Below are positions 8,597 to 17,400 of a stretch of DNA of 64,000 nt, piece after piece. Below the pieces are notes generated by a model that was not told where the DNA came from, did not search any database, and saw only the letters and a program-made list of their open reading frames with translations. Each line of letters starts with the position of its first letter. The stretch's first letter is position 1. Made by a program: the position numbers and the translations under genes. This DNA comes from Atopomonas sediminilitoris (GTDB lineage Bacteria > Pseudomonadota > Gammaproteobacteria > Pseudomonadales > Pseudomonadaceae). The stretch is from assembly GCF_022601735.1 (NCBI RefSeq), contig NZ_JAKUMM010000001.1:146811-210810 (forward strand), in the 5' to 3' direction.

Positions 8597-9988
8597 ATGA
8601 CACGCGACGACCTTCCGAGCTTTAGCAACGCTGTTTGCGCCCTGCTGTTTTTCTTGCTGGCCACCGCCCTTTATCTATGGCCTGTCAGCAGTTTTGCGAG
8701 CAACAGTCTACCGATTATCGATCCCAACCAGCCGGTGCTGCGCATCCAAGGCTCTAACACCATTGGCTCCGAACTATCACCGGCTTTAGTCGAGGCCCTG
8801 TTTAAGCAACAAGGCTTTAATCAGGTCACTCGCCGTCCCGGCAGCGTCGCCAACGAGCAACGCATCGAAGGCCGCAACGCCGTCGGCCAAAGCATCTTCG
8901 CCGAACTCGCAGCACACGGCTCCAGCACAGGGTTTGTTGGCTTAAGCGAAGGCACGACCGACATTGCCGCCGCCTCGCGTCCGATCAAAGACAGCGAAGC
9001 GCAAGCACTGTTGAATTTAGGCGACTTAAAAAGCCAAGCGGCCGAGCACATCATCGCCATCGATGGCCTCGCCATCATCGTGCACCCCAGCAACCCGCTG
9101 CAGCAGACTGACACCGCCACTCTGGCACGCCTGTTTGCCGGCGAAATCAGCGATTGGTCTGAGGTAGGCGGCTCCGCCGGCCCGGTCAAGGTATATGCCC
9201 GCGATGAACAATCCGGCACCTTTGACACCTTTAACGAGCTAGTACTGAAAGCCAATGGCAAAGCCTTATCGCCAGAAGCCAAGCGCTATGAGTCGAGTGA
9301 CCAGCTCTCCGACGACGTCAGCCGCGACCGTCATGCTATCGGCTTTATCGGCCTGCCCTACATCCGCCAAGCCAAAGCCTTGGCCGTAGCCGACGGTGAA
9401 TCACAAGCGATGCAACCGCTGCCCACGCTGCTCGCCACCGAGGATTACCCGCTGTCGCGCCGCCTGTTTTTGTACCACAGCCCCAGTAACACCAACCCTT
9501 GGGTGCATGCGCTGATGACATTGGCCAACAGCCAGTCTGGCCAAGCGGTGGTAACGCAGTACGGCTTCATTGGCCAACACATTCAATCCATGCACGTTGC
9601 CACCAACAAACGCATGCCGGCGGCGTATCAAGAGCTCAGCCAGCAAGCACAGCGCTTGTCGGTTAACTTCCGCTTTGCCGAAGGCAGCTCCAAACTCGAC
9701 AACAAGGCCATGCGCGATATTCAGCGCGTGTTTGACTATCTGTATCAAGCCGACAAGCTGGAGCGCGATGTCGTATTGGTTGGTTTTGGCGATCCGAAAA
9801 AACTTGACCGCCCAGGCCGTGCCGAGCTGCTGTCGAAGCTGCGTACCATGGCCGTACGCCGTGAGCTGATTAAGCAGGGCGTGATGTTCCGCGACTACCT
9901 AGGCTTAGGCGCTGCGCTGCCGGTAGCGGCTAATGATGGCGACGAAGGCCGCAACAAGAACCGTCGTGTCGAGGTGTGGGTCTACTAA
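8597..9988 (+). CDS. PstS-like phosphate-binding domain fused to OmpA-like domain
   Basis: The 463-residue protein has an N-terminal hydrophobic export segment. Residues about 45-310 form a PstS-type binding domain: IQGSNTIGSELSPAL, an FVGLSEGTTDIAAASRPI segment and the anion-binding ARDEQSGTFDTFNE. Residues about 340-463 resemble the OmpA peptidoglycan-binding domain, starting NFRFAEGSSKLDN and ending NKNRRVEVWVY. The combination suggests a phosphate- or anion-sensing protein tethered to the wall. No pst transporter genes are adjacent. I chose the ATG at 8597 because AAGGA sits at suitable distance; an in-frame ATG at 8591 is too close to it. Confidence 0.82.
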   Translation: MTRDDLPSFSNAVCALLFFLLATALYLWPVSSFASNSLPIIDPNQPVLRIQGSNTIGSELSPALVEALFKQQGFNQVTRRPGSVANEQRIEGRNAVGQSIFAELAAHGSSTGFVGLSEGTTDIAAASRPIKDSEAQALLNLGDLKSQAAEHIIAIDGLAIIVHPSNPLQQTDTATLARLFAGEISDWSEVGGSAGPVKVYARDEQSGTFDTFNELVLKANGKALSPEAKRYESSDQLSDDVSRDRHAIGFIGLPYIRQAKALAVADGESQAMQPLPTLLATEDYPLSRRLFLYHSPSNTNPWVHALMTLANSQSGQAVVTQYGFIGQHIQSMHVATNKRMPAAYQELSQQAQRLSVNFRFAEGSSKLDNKAMRDIQRVFDYLYQADKLERDVVLVGFGDPKKLDRPGRAELLSKLRTMAVRRELIKQGVMFRDYLGLGAALPVAANDGDEGRNKNRRVEVWVY

Positions 9989-9995
9989 GACAACT

Positions 9996-10026
9996 GAGCG
10001 TGACAGCCTTACAAGCTGTCACGCTC
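9996..10026. repeat. 12-bp inverted repeat over the end of the MltF-like gene
   Basis: GAGCGTGACAGC (9996-10007) pairs with GCTGTCACGCTC (10015-10026) around a 7-base loop that contains part of the stop codon of the minus-strand gene. No T tract follows on either strand, so it is not a standard terminator, though it lies between convergent genes. Confidence 0.6.
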
Positions 10027-11421
10027 ACGATCAAAGGTTAAGTAGTACTTATTAACGCTGCTGACATAACTGACGCTGCCCATCCCCAGTTGTTCCATCG
10101 CTATACGCTCGACATGAAAAAACCAGCGATCCGGGTTTAAGCCACGCTGCCGCGCCTGCGCGCGCAAACCCTGCAAACGATGCGGGCCCATGTTGTAAGC
10201 CGCCAGCATGAACGCCAAACGCTCATGCTCGGGAATCCGCGAGCTGGCAAAAAACTCACGCTTTAAGCGCGCCAAATAACGTGCGCCGGCTAAAGCGTTG
10301 CCCTCAAGGCTGGCGTACTGGCTAACGCCGACCGCTTTGGCCGCCACCGGCGTGACCTGCATCAAACCCGTAGCCCCGCCTTGGCCTCGCGCCGCTGGAT
10401 TTAAGCTCGACTCTTTATAGGCCACCGCCACGAGCGCCAACCAATCGACGCCGGTTTCTTTGGCCGCCTTTTGTAACGCCGGTTTGATCTTGGCAATCCG
10501 TCCACGGTCTTGCCGTCCCAGCGGATAATGCACTCGATACAAACGCTGGTAGACCTGCCGAAACGCCTGATCTTGTGCCGGTGCGGCTTGATATTGACGT
10601 AAAAACCGGTCGATCTGGCTTTGCAAACCCGTCGCCACCTCGGGGGCCACCCAAACCATGTTGTAGCTGCCGGGCAAGGCCAGCTGCGGATCAATACGCA
10701 GCTTCTTTAAAACGCCCGCCCAACGCTCCGCAATCGGCAGCTCGACCCAGGTGTGGGCCAAAACGCCGGCATGCACCAACTCCAACACATCCTCAACCGC
10801 CAGCGAGGGATCACCCCAGTCCACCGACACCGGCTCTAACTGCAGCTCGGCAAGGTGTTTGTTCAAGCTCGACACCGCCGCCGGCGCAATACTGCCGCGC
10901 GGCAACACCACCACCTTGCCGGCCAACTGCTCTAAGCGCTGATGACGACGTGTCGTGTAATGGCTCACCAACACCAAGGGCACTTGAATCTTGTACGGCC
11001 GACTGGGGCGCAACTCATCGGGTAAGCGTTTTAAATCAAGCAGCTCGCCCGGGGCGATAAAGTCACCACGATGCTGCTGTAGCGCCTTTACCAACTCATC
11101 TTTGGGCAGTGGAATCAGTCGAAGGCGCACTTGCTTGGCGGCCGGTTGCCCGGTATTAAGAAAATCCACGAACGCTTCAACACGCAGGCTTTCCACGCCA
11201 ATGGTTTGCCCGCGCACCTTGCCGGAGCTATTGCGGCTTTGATTGATCAGCACGCGCAACTCGCCGCTTTTGCGGATTTCCGTCAGATCACGGAAACGCC
11301 ATTTGGCATTACGCTGCCACGGGTCAAACGGCTCGACCACGCGTGCCGAGGCCTGCCCGAGCGGCAATAACCCAACGCACAACAGCAATAACGCGCAGCC
11401 CAAATACCGCATTATCAACAT
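10009..11421 (-). CDS. MltF-like lytic murein transglycosylase (SBP_bac_3 + SLT)
   Basis: The 470-residue protein has a signal peptide (residues 1-26), then a solute-binding-like regulatory domain (about 40-290), then a lysozyme-like SLT domain (about 310-450). The SLT motifs are clear: the catalytic glutamate in VAVAYKESSLNP, then GATGLMQVTP and LAAYNMGPHR. This order matches MltF, which cleaves peptidoglycan glycan strands in the periplasm. The start is uncertain: ATG at 11421 or 11412, neither with a strong ribosome binding site. Other pseudomonad MltF-like paralogues exist, so the symbol is not assigned. Confidence 0.85.
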   Translation of the reverse strand: MLIMRYLGCALLLLCVGLLPLGQASARVVEPFDPWQRNAKWRFRDLTEIRKSGELRVLINQSRNSSGKVRGQTIGVESLRVEAFVDFLNTGQPAAKQVRLRLIPLPKDELVKALQQHRGDFIAPGELLDLKRLPDELRPSRPYKIQVPLVLVSHYTTRRHQRLEQLAGKVVVLPRGSIAPAAVSSLNKHLAELQLEPVSVDWGDPSLAVEDVLELVHAGVLAHTWVELPIAERWAGVLKKLRIDPQLALPGSYNMVWVAPEVATGLQSQIDRFLRQYQAAPAQDQAFRQVYQRLYRVHYPLGRQDRGRIAKIKPALQKAAKETGVDWLALVAVAYKESSLNPAARGQGGATGLMQVTPVAAKAVGVSQYASLEGNALAGARYLARLKREFFASSRIPEHERLAFMLAAYNMGPHRLQGLRAQARQRGLNPDRWFFHVERIAMEQLGMGSVSYVSSVNKYYLTFDRERDSL

Positions 11422-11521
11422 CCATGAAGAAAGCTAACCCGCTCTGACTCAGGTGCCGCAAACAAGTTCAGCAGCCATGCTAAGCTGCGCGCGCTTTTTT
11501 ACCGCACAGCCGGAGCGCACC

Positions 11522-12352
11522 ATGCAACTGATCGACATTGGCGTCAATCTTAGCAACAGCCAGTTTGATGATCGTCACGCCACTTTACTGGCTGACGCCA
11601 TCGCTGCCGGTGTCGGGCAATGGTTATTAACCGGCACCAGTCTGACGGAAAGCGCCGCCGTGCTGGCGCTGGCCGAGCAACTCGACCCGCCAGCGCAGCG
11701 TTTGCTGTGCACAGCTGGCGCCCATCCGCATGATGCCAAAAGCTGGCACAGCACCACCCTGAGCGAACTCAAGACCCTGCATCAGCACAGCCGCGTGCGT
11801 GCCGTGGGTGAATGCGGCCTGGACTTCAACCGCGACTTCTCGCCACGTCCGCAGCAAGAGCACGCCTTACACGCGCAACTGGAACTGGCCGCCGAGCTCG
11901 GCAAGCCGGTGTTCTTGCATGAACGCGACGCCAGCGAACGATTGCTCGGCATTGTCCGCGAATACCGCGATGCGCTAAACGGTGCCGTCGTGCACTGCTT
12001 TACCGGCGACAAAGCTGCGTTATACGCCTATCTGGATTTGGATTTACACATCGGCATCACCGGCTGGATTTGCGACGAACGCCGCGGGCAAAACCTGCAA
12101 GGCTTGGTCAAGAACATCCCCAGCGGCCGTTTGTTACTAGAAACCGACGCCCCCTACCTACTGCCACGTAGCCTGCGGCCCAAACCCAAAAGCAACCGCA
12201 ACGAGCCGCAGTACCTGACGTGGATTGCTCAGGAAATCGCCCGTTTACGCGGCGAAACCGCACCAGCGCTGGCGGCGCACACCACGCAAGCGGCACAGCA
12301 ATTGTTTGGCTTTGCCGCCTTGCCACTGAGGGAAGCAACGCCCGAACACTAA
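11522..12352 (+). CDS. tatD: TatD family metal-dependent DNase
   Basis: The 276-residue protein has the TatD features: DIGVNL at the start, [15 protein letters not shown], the HERDA and VHCFTGD metal/active-site blocks, and [13 protein letters not shown] followed by RRNEP-like SNRNEPQYL. Members are Mg-dependent 3'-5' exonucleases acting on DNA or RNA in quality control. The open frame extends upstream to 11453, but the ATG at 11522 with GGAG before it fits the family N-terminus. The TatD name describes homology and does not imply a role in Tat export. Confidence 0.9.
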   Translation: MQLIDIGVNLSNSQFDDRHATLLADAIAAGVGQWLLTGTSLTESAAVLALAEQLDPPAQRLLCTAGAHPHDAKSWHSTTLSELKTLHQHSRVRAVGECGLDFNRDFSPRPQQEHALHAQLELAAELGKPVFLHERDASERLLGIVREYRDALNGAVVHCFTGDKAALYAYLDLDLHIGITGWICDERRGQNLQGLVKNIPSGRLLLETDAPYLLPRSLRPKPKSNRNEPQYLTWIAQEIARLRGETAPALAAHTTQAAQQLFGFAALPLREATPEH

Positions 12353-12402
12353 GCGGGTCGACCGCTGCCCACCCTGTTCTCAACCAAAGGTCTAAATGCC
12401 TG

Positions 12403-12459
12403 TGACTGAGCAGTCATGCTTTAGTGGCTGCGCCAATCACTGCGCTCACGTTGAGCGCA
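12403..12459. repeat. two small hairpins upstream of the porin gene
   Basis: TGACT/AGTCA with a four-base loop (12403-12416) and an 8-bp stem TGCGCTCA/TGAGCGCA with a three-base loop (12441-12459). They lie in the 137-bp gap between tatD and the porin gene, the second about 30 bp before the start codon. No T tract follows either one. Confidence 0.5.
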
Positions 12460-12489
12460 CCGCACAGCAAGATCGAGGAGAACAACAAG

Positions 12490-13737
12490 ATGCAACGATC
12501 CCCCTTGGCACGCGCTATTGTCCTTGGCGCTTTAAGTGCAGGCGTGTTGCTGCCTAGCCTAGCTCAGGCCGACTTTATTAAAGACAGCAAAGCCAGCGTG
12601 CAACTGCGCAACTTCTACTTTAACCGTGACTTTCGCGACGTAGCCTCTAACAAGCAATCCAAGCGTGAAGAATGGGCGCAAGGCTTTATCTTCAAAGCCG
12701 AATCGGGCTACACCGAAGGCACCGTTGGCTTTGGCTTGGATGTGTACGCAGGGCTCGGTTTGAAGCTCGATAGCAGTGACGAACGTGCCGGCTCTAACCT
12801 GCTGCCAAACAGCTACGGCGACGAAGGCCCAGGGGCCTACTCAGAAGCGACCGGCGCGGTGAAAGCGAAACTGTCGAAAACCGAACTCAAAGTGGGCGGC
12901 TTGATGCCCAAGTTACCCATCGTTTCCTCCGGTGATTCACGCCTGTTGCCGCAATTTTTTACCGGTGGCCTGCTGAGTTCGATGGAAGTCGACGGCCTGA
13001 GCCTCAACGGCGGTCAACTGCGCGAAGTCAACTTCCGCGACTCGACCAACCTAGAAGACATCCGCGCCAGCAACTACAAAACCAGCAAAGGCAGCGATCG
13101 CTACAACTTTGCCGGCGGCGATTACGCCATCACCAGCACCACCAAAGTGGGCGCTTGGTACGGCGAGCTGGAAGACATCTACGATCAATCCATGCTCAAC
13201 CTGATACACAACCAAGCTGTGGGCGACTGGAACTTTGGCCTAAACCTCGCTTGGTTTGACTCCAGCGACAACGGCAACAAGCTCGGCGGCAAGATTGATA
13301 ACGAACTGACCTCAGTGAACCTCAGCGCCGCCACCGGCGCTCATAAATTCACCGTGGGCTATCAAGACAGCGACGGCAAGAACCCCTTCCCGTTTCTGCA
13401 AGAAACCGATCCCTACATCGTCAACTACATTCAAATTCTGGATTTCACCCGTGCTGACGAGCAGTCCTGGCAAGCGCGTTACGACATCAACTTTGCCAAC
13501 TACGGCGTGCCCGGCTTGGCTGCCTTTGTGCGCTATGTCAGCGGTGACAACTTCAGCACCAGCACGAAGAATGATGCGCAAGAGTGGGAGCGTGACATCG
13601 ACGTGAGCTACACCATTCAAGAAGGCACCTTCAAGAACCTCGGTTTCCGTTGGCGCAACGCTATGGTGCGCTCGGACGCCGCCGGCGACTTGGATGAAAA
13701 CCGCTTGATCGTCTCCTACACCGTGCCCTTACTGTAA
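12490..13737 (+). CDS. OprD family outer membrane porin
   Basis: The 415-residue protein has a signal peptide ending near LAQA (residue 26), then ADFIKDSKASVQLRNFYFNRDF, which is the typical OprD opening. It contains EEWAQGFIFKAESGYTEGTVGFG and a strand-rich barrel ending in VSYTVPLL with a terminal hydrophobic residue. OprD porins take up specific small substrates such as amino acids, peptides or carboxylates; the substrate cannot be deduced. A GAGGAG site lies before the ATG at 12490. A bidirectional terminator follows. Confidence 0.9.
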   Translation: MQRSPLARAIVLGALSAGVLLPSLAQADFIKDSKASVQLRNFYFNRDFRDVASNKQSKREEWAQGFIFKAESGYTEGTVGFGLDVYAGLGLKLDSSDERAGSNLLPNSYGDEGPGAYSEATGAVKAKLSKTELKVGGLMPKLPIVSSGDSRLLPQFFTGGLLSSMEVDGLSLNGGQLREVNFRDSTNLEDIRASNYKTSKGSDRYNFAGGDYAITSTTKVGAWYGELEDIYDQSMLNLIHNQAVGDWNFGLNLAWFDSSDNGNKLGGKIDNELTSVNLSAATGAHKFTVGYQDSDGKNPFPFLQETDPYIVNYIQILDFTRADEQSWQARYDINFANYGVPGLAAFVRYVSGDNFSTSTKNDAQEWERDIDVSYTIQEGTFKNLGFRWRNAMVRSDAAGDLDENRLIVSYTVPLL

Positions 13738-13752
13738 AGCGACACACCAAGA

Positions 13753-13781
13753 AAAAGCCCGGCACACAAGGCCGGGCTTTT
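13753..13781. terminator. bidirectional terminator between porin and ammonium transporter genes
   Basis: An 11-bp stem AAAAGCCCGGC/GCCGGGCTTTT with a 7-base loop. It sits between convergent genes with A/T runs on both sides. Confidence 0.88.
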
Positions 13782-13797
13782 GGTTAGCGATGAGGCA

Positions 13798-15006
13798 TTA
13801 GTCGTCGCTGATCGCACCGATCTTGTGAATCGACAAATCAGCACCGTTGAACTCTTGCTCTTGATCCAAGCGAATGCCAACAACCGCTTTCAAGCCGCCG
13901 TAAATCAGCAAACCACCGACCAAAGCAATCGCCACGCCCGCTGCCGAACCGACCAACTGGCTGGCAAAGCTAACACCGCCCAAACCACCTAACGCCTCTT
14001 GACCGAAGATGCCACAGGCAATGCCGCCCCACACGCCGCACAGGCCATGCAGCGGCCATACACCCAGCACATCGTCGATCTTCCAACGGTTCTGAGTCAG
14101 GGTGAAGGTAAACACAAACAAGGCACCGGCCACCAAACCTGTCGCCAACGCACCAACAGGGTGCATTAAGTCTGAACCGGCACACACGGCAACTAGGCCA
14201 GCCAACGGGCCGTTGTGTAAGAAGCCCGGGTCATTACGGCCCACCACCAGCGCGGCAATGGTGCCGCCGACCATGGCCATCAACGAGTTCACGGCCACCA
14301 AGCCGCTGATTGCCTCAACGGTTTGCGCGCTCATCACGTTAAAGCCAAACCAGCCGACAATGAGGATCCATGAGCCCAGCGCCAAGAACGGAATGTTCGA
14401 CGGCGCAAAAGCCACCACACGACCATCGCGATAACGGCCATTGCGCTGCCCCAGCATCAGCACCGCGCCAAGGGCCAGCCAGCCACCCACCGCATGCACC
14501 ACAACAGAGCCGGCAAAATCATGGAAGCCGGCACCAAACTGCGCTTCAAGCCAGCCTTGGAAGCCGTAGTTGCCGTTCCAAATCATGCCTTCAAAGAAGG
14601 GATAAACAAAAGCCACCACCAGCGCCGTTGCCACCAACTGCGGAACGAAGCGTGCCCGCTCGGCGATGCCGCCGGAGATAATCGCCGGAATTGCCGCCGC
14701 AAAGGTCAGCAAAAAGAAGAACTTCACCAAGGCATAACCGTTTTCACCGGTCAGCTCAGCAGCAGGCGCCATAAAGGTCACGCCATACGCCACCCAGTAA
14801 CCGATAAAGAAGTAGGCCAAGGTTGAAACAGCAAAATCACTGATGATCTTTGACAGCGCGTTCACTTGGTTTTTCAGGCGAACAGTGCCCACTTCCAAGA
14901 AAGCAAAACCAGCGTGCATGGCCAGCACCATGATCGCGCCCATCAAGATAAACAGCGTGTTCGAGCCGTGGACCAGGGTTTCCACAGCACTGTGCAAGTT
15001 TTCCAT
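13798..15006 (-). CDS. ammonium transporter (Amt family)
   Basis: The 402-residue protein has about eleven membrane helices. Amt hallmarks are present: LEVGTVRLKNQVN, IIDF-like SKIISDFAVS, the FHDFAGSVVVHAVGGW block with a pore histidine, and GLCGVWGGIACGIFG near the end. It ends with a short acidic tail. There is no glnK neighbour, unlike classical amtB operons. The start chosen is the ATG at 15006, with GGGGAA before it; the frame is open six codons further. A palindrome resembling an NtrC site lies about 60 bp upstream. Confidence 0.92.
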   Translation of the reverse strand: MENLHSAVETLVHGSNTLFILMGAIMVLAMHAGFAFLEVGTVRLKNQVNALSKIISDFAVSTLAYFFIGYWVAYGVTFMAPAAELTGENGYALVKFFFLLTFAAAIPAIISGGIAERARFVPQLVATALVVAFVYPFFEGMIWNGNYGFQGWLEAQFGAGFHDFAGSVVVHAVGGWLALGAVLMLGQRNGRYRDGRVVAFAPSNIPFLALGSWILIVGWFGFNVMSAQTVEAISGLVAVNSLMAMVGGTIAALVVGRNDPGFLHNGPLAGLVAVCAGSDLMHPVGALATGLVAGALFVFTFTLTQNRWKIDDVLGVWPLHGLCGVWGGIACGIFGQEALGGLGGVSFASQLVGSAAGVAIALVGGLLIYGGLKAVVGIRLDQEQEFNGADLSIHKIGAISDD

Positions 15007-15385
15007 TACGTTTGTTCCCCGCAATTGCTTTGCGCACCAGGAAGCATCACCAACTCAATCAAAGCACCCTTTAGGTGCATCAATTATGCAAAGCCAGCAA
15101 CCGCGACACCCGCGTTTCGCCTATCTGGAGCACAGTCAGCGCTGCACTCCAGCCCCACAAAGCCTTGTTAATCAACTGTTTTATAGGTTTTCTATACTTC
15201 GCTGCAGATCAAGCACCGACTCAGTGCACGCACTTTTCCACAGCAAGCACCACGATCAAGCACAAAGCATGCCGGCAAAGGCCAGTGCGCACCTATTTAG
15301 CGCAATAACAAAGTGGTTTCGATGATTTATCCGCGCGCCACAAGCCGCTAAGCTTGCGTAAAGCTCGGCCAACTTAGGAGGACAC
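15007..15385. other. divergent intergenic region between amt and dgt
   Basis: This 379-bp gap holds the start regions of the ammonium transporter and dgt. I see the NtrC-like palindrome at 15064-15078, an overlapping alternative hairpin TGCAT/ATGCA (15076-15090), and the AGGAGG ribosome binding site for dgt near 15375. I see no convincing gene; the open frames across it lack start sites and family resemblance. Confidence 0.6.
15064..15078. promoter_or_regulatory. possible NtrC binding site
   Basis: GCACC-N5-GGTGC is a perfect dyad that fits the NtrC consensus. It lies 58-72 bp upstream of the ammonium transporter start, a gene type commonly under nitrogen control. I could not find a good sigma-54 promoter at the right distance, so this remains tentative. 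Confidence 0.4.
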
Positions 15386-16714
15386 TTGGACTGGACTACC
15401 CTGCTCTGCCGCGAACGCTTGGGCAAAGCCTCGCAAGGCAGCGAAGAACTCGGCCGCACCCCGTTTCATAAAGACCACGACCGTGTGATTTTCTCCGGCG
15501 CATTTCGCCGGCTTGGCCGCAAAACCCAAGTACACCCCGTGGCCAGCAATGACCACATCCACACCCGCCTCACCCACAGCCTTGAAGTGGGCTGCGTTGG
15601 TCGCTCGTTGGGCATGCGAGTCGGTGAGATCTTACGCAACGACATGCCCAGCTGGTGCTCGCCGGCTGATCTGGGCGTTATCGTGCAATCAGCCTGTTTG
15701 GCCCATGACATTGGCAACCCGCCCTATGGCCACTCGGGCGAAGATGCCATCCGCAACTGGTTCCAGCAGGCGCACCGCCAAGGCCTGCTCGATCAACTGG
15801 CTGAGCACGAGCGTGATGACTTGCTGCACTTCGAAGGCAATGCGCAAGGCTTTCGCGTGCTGACGCAGCTGGAGTACCACCAGTTCGACGGTGGCATGCG
15901 CCTGACTTACGCCACCCTCGGCACGTATCTGAAGTATCCGTGGACGGCCAGCCACGCGGACACCCAAGGCTACAAGAAGCACAAATTCGGCTGCTATCAA
16001 TCCGAGCTACCTCTGCTTAAACAGGTTGCTGAACGCCTAGGCCTACCCGAAGTGGCCCCTAATCGCTGGGCACGCCACCCCTTGGTGTACTTGATGGAGG
16101 CCGCCGATGACATCTGCTACGGCCTGATTGACCTTGAAGATGGTCTAGAAATGGAGCTACTGGACTATCCCGAAGTCGAAGCATTACTGCTGGACCTGGT
16201 CGGTGATGACCTGCCGCAAACTTACCGTCAACTCGGCGAGCATGATTCGATCCGCCGCAAACTGGCGATTCTGCGTGGCAAAGCCATCGAGCATTTAACC
16301 AATGCCGCCGCCGACGCTTTCGTGGCGCAACAACCCGCTCTACTCAACGGCGAACTTAAAGGCGACTTAGTCGAGCACATGCATGAACGCGCCAAGCGCT
16401 GTGTCCTCAAAGCCAAAGAGTTAGCCCGCCAGAAAATTTTCCAAGACAAGCGCAAAACCCTGCACGAGATTGGCGCCTACCGCACCCTAGAGGTATTGCT
16501 CGAAGCCTTTACCACAGCCAGCCTAGCGCAATCACGCAGCGAAGAGCTGAGCTTTCGCCATCGCCGCACCCTCGACTTAATGGGCAATAATGCCCCTCAG
16601 CCAGGTGCCGACCCTTACACCGCGCTACTACGCGTGATTGACTTCATCGCCGGCATGACCGACAGCTACGCCGCACACATGGCGCAAGGTCTGGTTGGCA
16701 ACAACACCCTTTAA
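15386..16714 (+). CDS. dgt: dGTPase-like HD-domain triphosphohydrolase
   Basis: The 442-residue protein hydrolyses dNTPs to nucleosides and triphosphate in its family. The HD metal site is visible: H64 in RLTHSLEV and H107-D108 in [15 protein letters not shown], with a later D in [10 protein letters not shown]. The start is a TTG at 15386 with a near-perfect AGGAGG site seven bases upstream, which decides it over later ATGs. It is followed after 17 bp by the nitrobindin-like gene, so the two are likely co-transcribed. Confidence 0.92.
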   Translation: MDWTTLLCRERLGKASQGSEELGRTPFHKDHDRVIFSGAFRRLGRKTQVHPVASNDHIHTRLTHSLEVGCVGRSLGMRVGEILRNDMPSWCSPADLGVIVQSACLAHDIGNPPYGHSGEDAIRNWFQQAHRQGLLDQLAEHERDDLLHFEGNAQGFRVLTQLEYHQFDGGMRLTYATLGTYLKYPWTASHADTQGYKKHKFGCYQSELPLLKQVAERLGLPEVAPNRWARHPLVYLMEAADDICYGLIDLEDGLEMELLDYPEVEALLLDLVGDDLPQTYRQLGEHDSIRRKLAILRGKAIEHLTNAAADAFVAQQPALLNGELKGDLVEHMHERAKRCVLKAKELARQKIFQDKRKTLHEIGAYRTLEVLLEAFTTASLAQSRSEELSFRHRRTLDLMGNNAPQPGADPYTALLRVIDFIAGMTDSYAAHMAQGLVGNNTL

Positions 16715-16731
16715 CTCAAGAGAGACAGCCA

Positions 16732-17313
16732 ATGAGTGACACCCCCACCGACGCTATCGACTTTGGCCCCCTAACCGGCCTACTCGGCACTTGGATTGGC
16801 GACAAAGGCGTTGATAAATCCCCCGAGCCGGACGGCGAAGAGCGCAGCCCGTATTACGAAATCATCACCTTCAGCAGCGCCGATGATGTTGATAACGCCG
16901 AAGAGCAGGAACTGGTCGCCGTGCATTATCGGCAGCTCGTCAGCCGCAAAAGCAACGACAAAATCTTCCACGATGAATCAGGCTACTGGATCTGGGACGA
17001 CGACAATCAACTGCTGATGAACTGCTTTGCCATTCCACGCGGCATTAGCATCACCGCCGGCGGAAGCGCCGAGGAAGGCTCAAGCGACGGGCAAGACAGC
17101 ACCATTTTGCACGTTAAGGCTGCGCTTGGAGATGCCGACTGGCCAATCGCTCAGTCGCCCTTTCTGCGCGATAAGGCGCGTACGGTATCGTTTGAGCGCA
17201 CATTCACCCTGCAGGGCGACAGCCTGATCTACAAACAAACCACCGTGCTAGAAATTTATGGCCGCACCTTTGAGCACACCGACATCAATCGGCTAACGCG
17301 CGCCGAAGACTAA
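16732..17313 (+). CDS. nitrobindin-like heme-binding beta-barrel protein
   Basis: This 193-residue protein matches the THAP4/nitrobindin-type family (formerly DUF1794): GPLTGLLGTWIGDKG at the start, PYYEIITF, a HDESGYWIWDD strand, and SFERTFTLQGDSLIYKQTT near the end. Related proteins bind heme or hydrophobic ligands in a ten-stranded barrel; heme binding here is not shown. It sits 17 bp behind dgt and is followed by a strong terminator. Confidence 0.8.
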   Translation: MSDTPTDAIDFGPLTGLLGTWIGDKGVDKSPEPDGEERSPYYEIITFSSADDVDNAEEQELVAVHYRQLVSRKSNDKIFHDESGYWIWDDDNQLLMNCFAIPRGISITAGGSAEEGSSDGQDSTILHVKAALGDADWPIAQSPFLRDKARTVSFERTFTLQGDSLIYKQTTVLEIYGRTFEHTDINRLTRAED

Positions 17314-17332
17314 ACAATAAATACAAAGCATA

Positions 17333-17364
17333 AAAAAACCCGCAGCTCAGGCTGCGGGTTTTTT
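17333..17364. terminator. bidirectional Rho-independent terminator
   Basis: A 14-bp stem (17333-17346 with 17351-17364) with a TCAG loop and terminal A and T runs. It separates the nitrobindin-like gene from the convergent oprF. Confidence 0.92.
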
Positions 17365-17400
17365 GTTGCGGCGGCTTAACGCCCGCCGCGACTCAGGCCA

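Noticed and set aside
15007..15385. sigma-54 promoter for the ammonium transporter
   Set aside because: Candidates such as GGGTGT-N5-TTGC match only the GG and GC cores and lie on the wrong side of the NtrC-like site.
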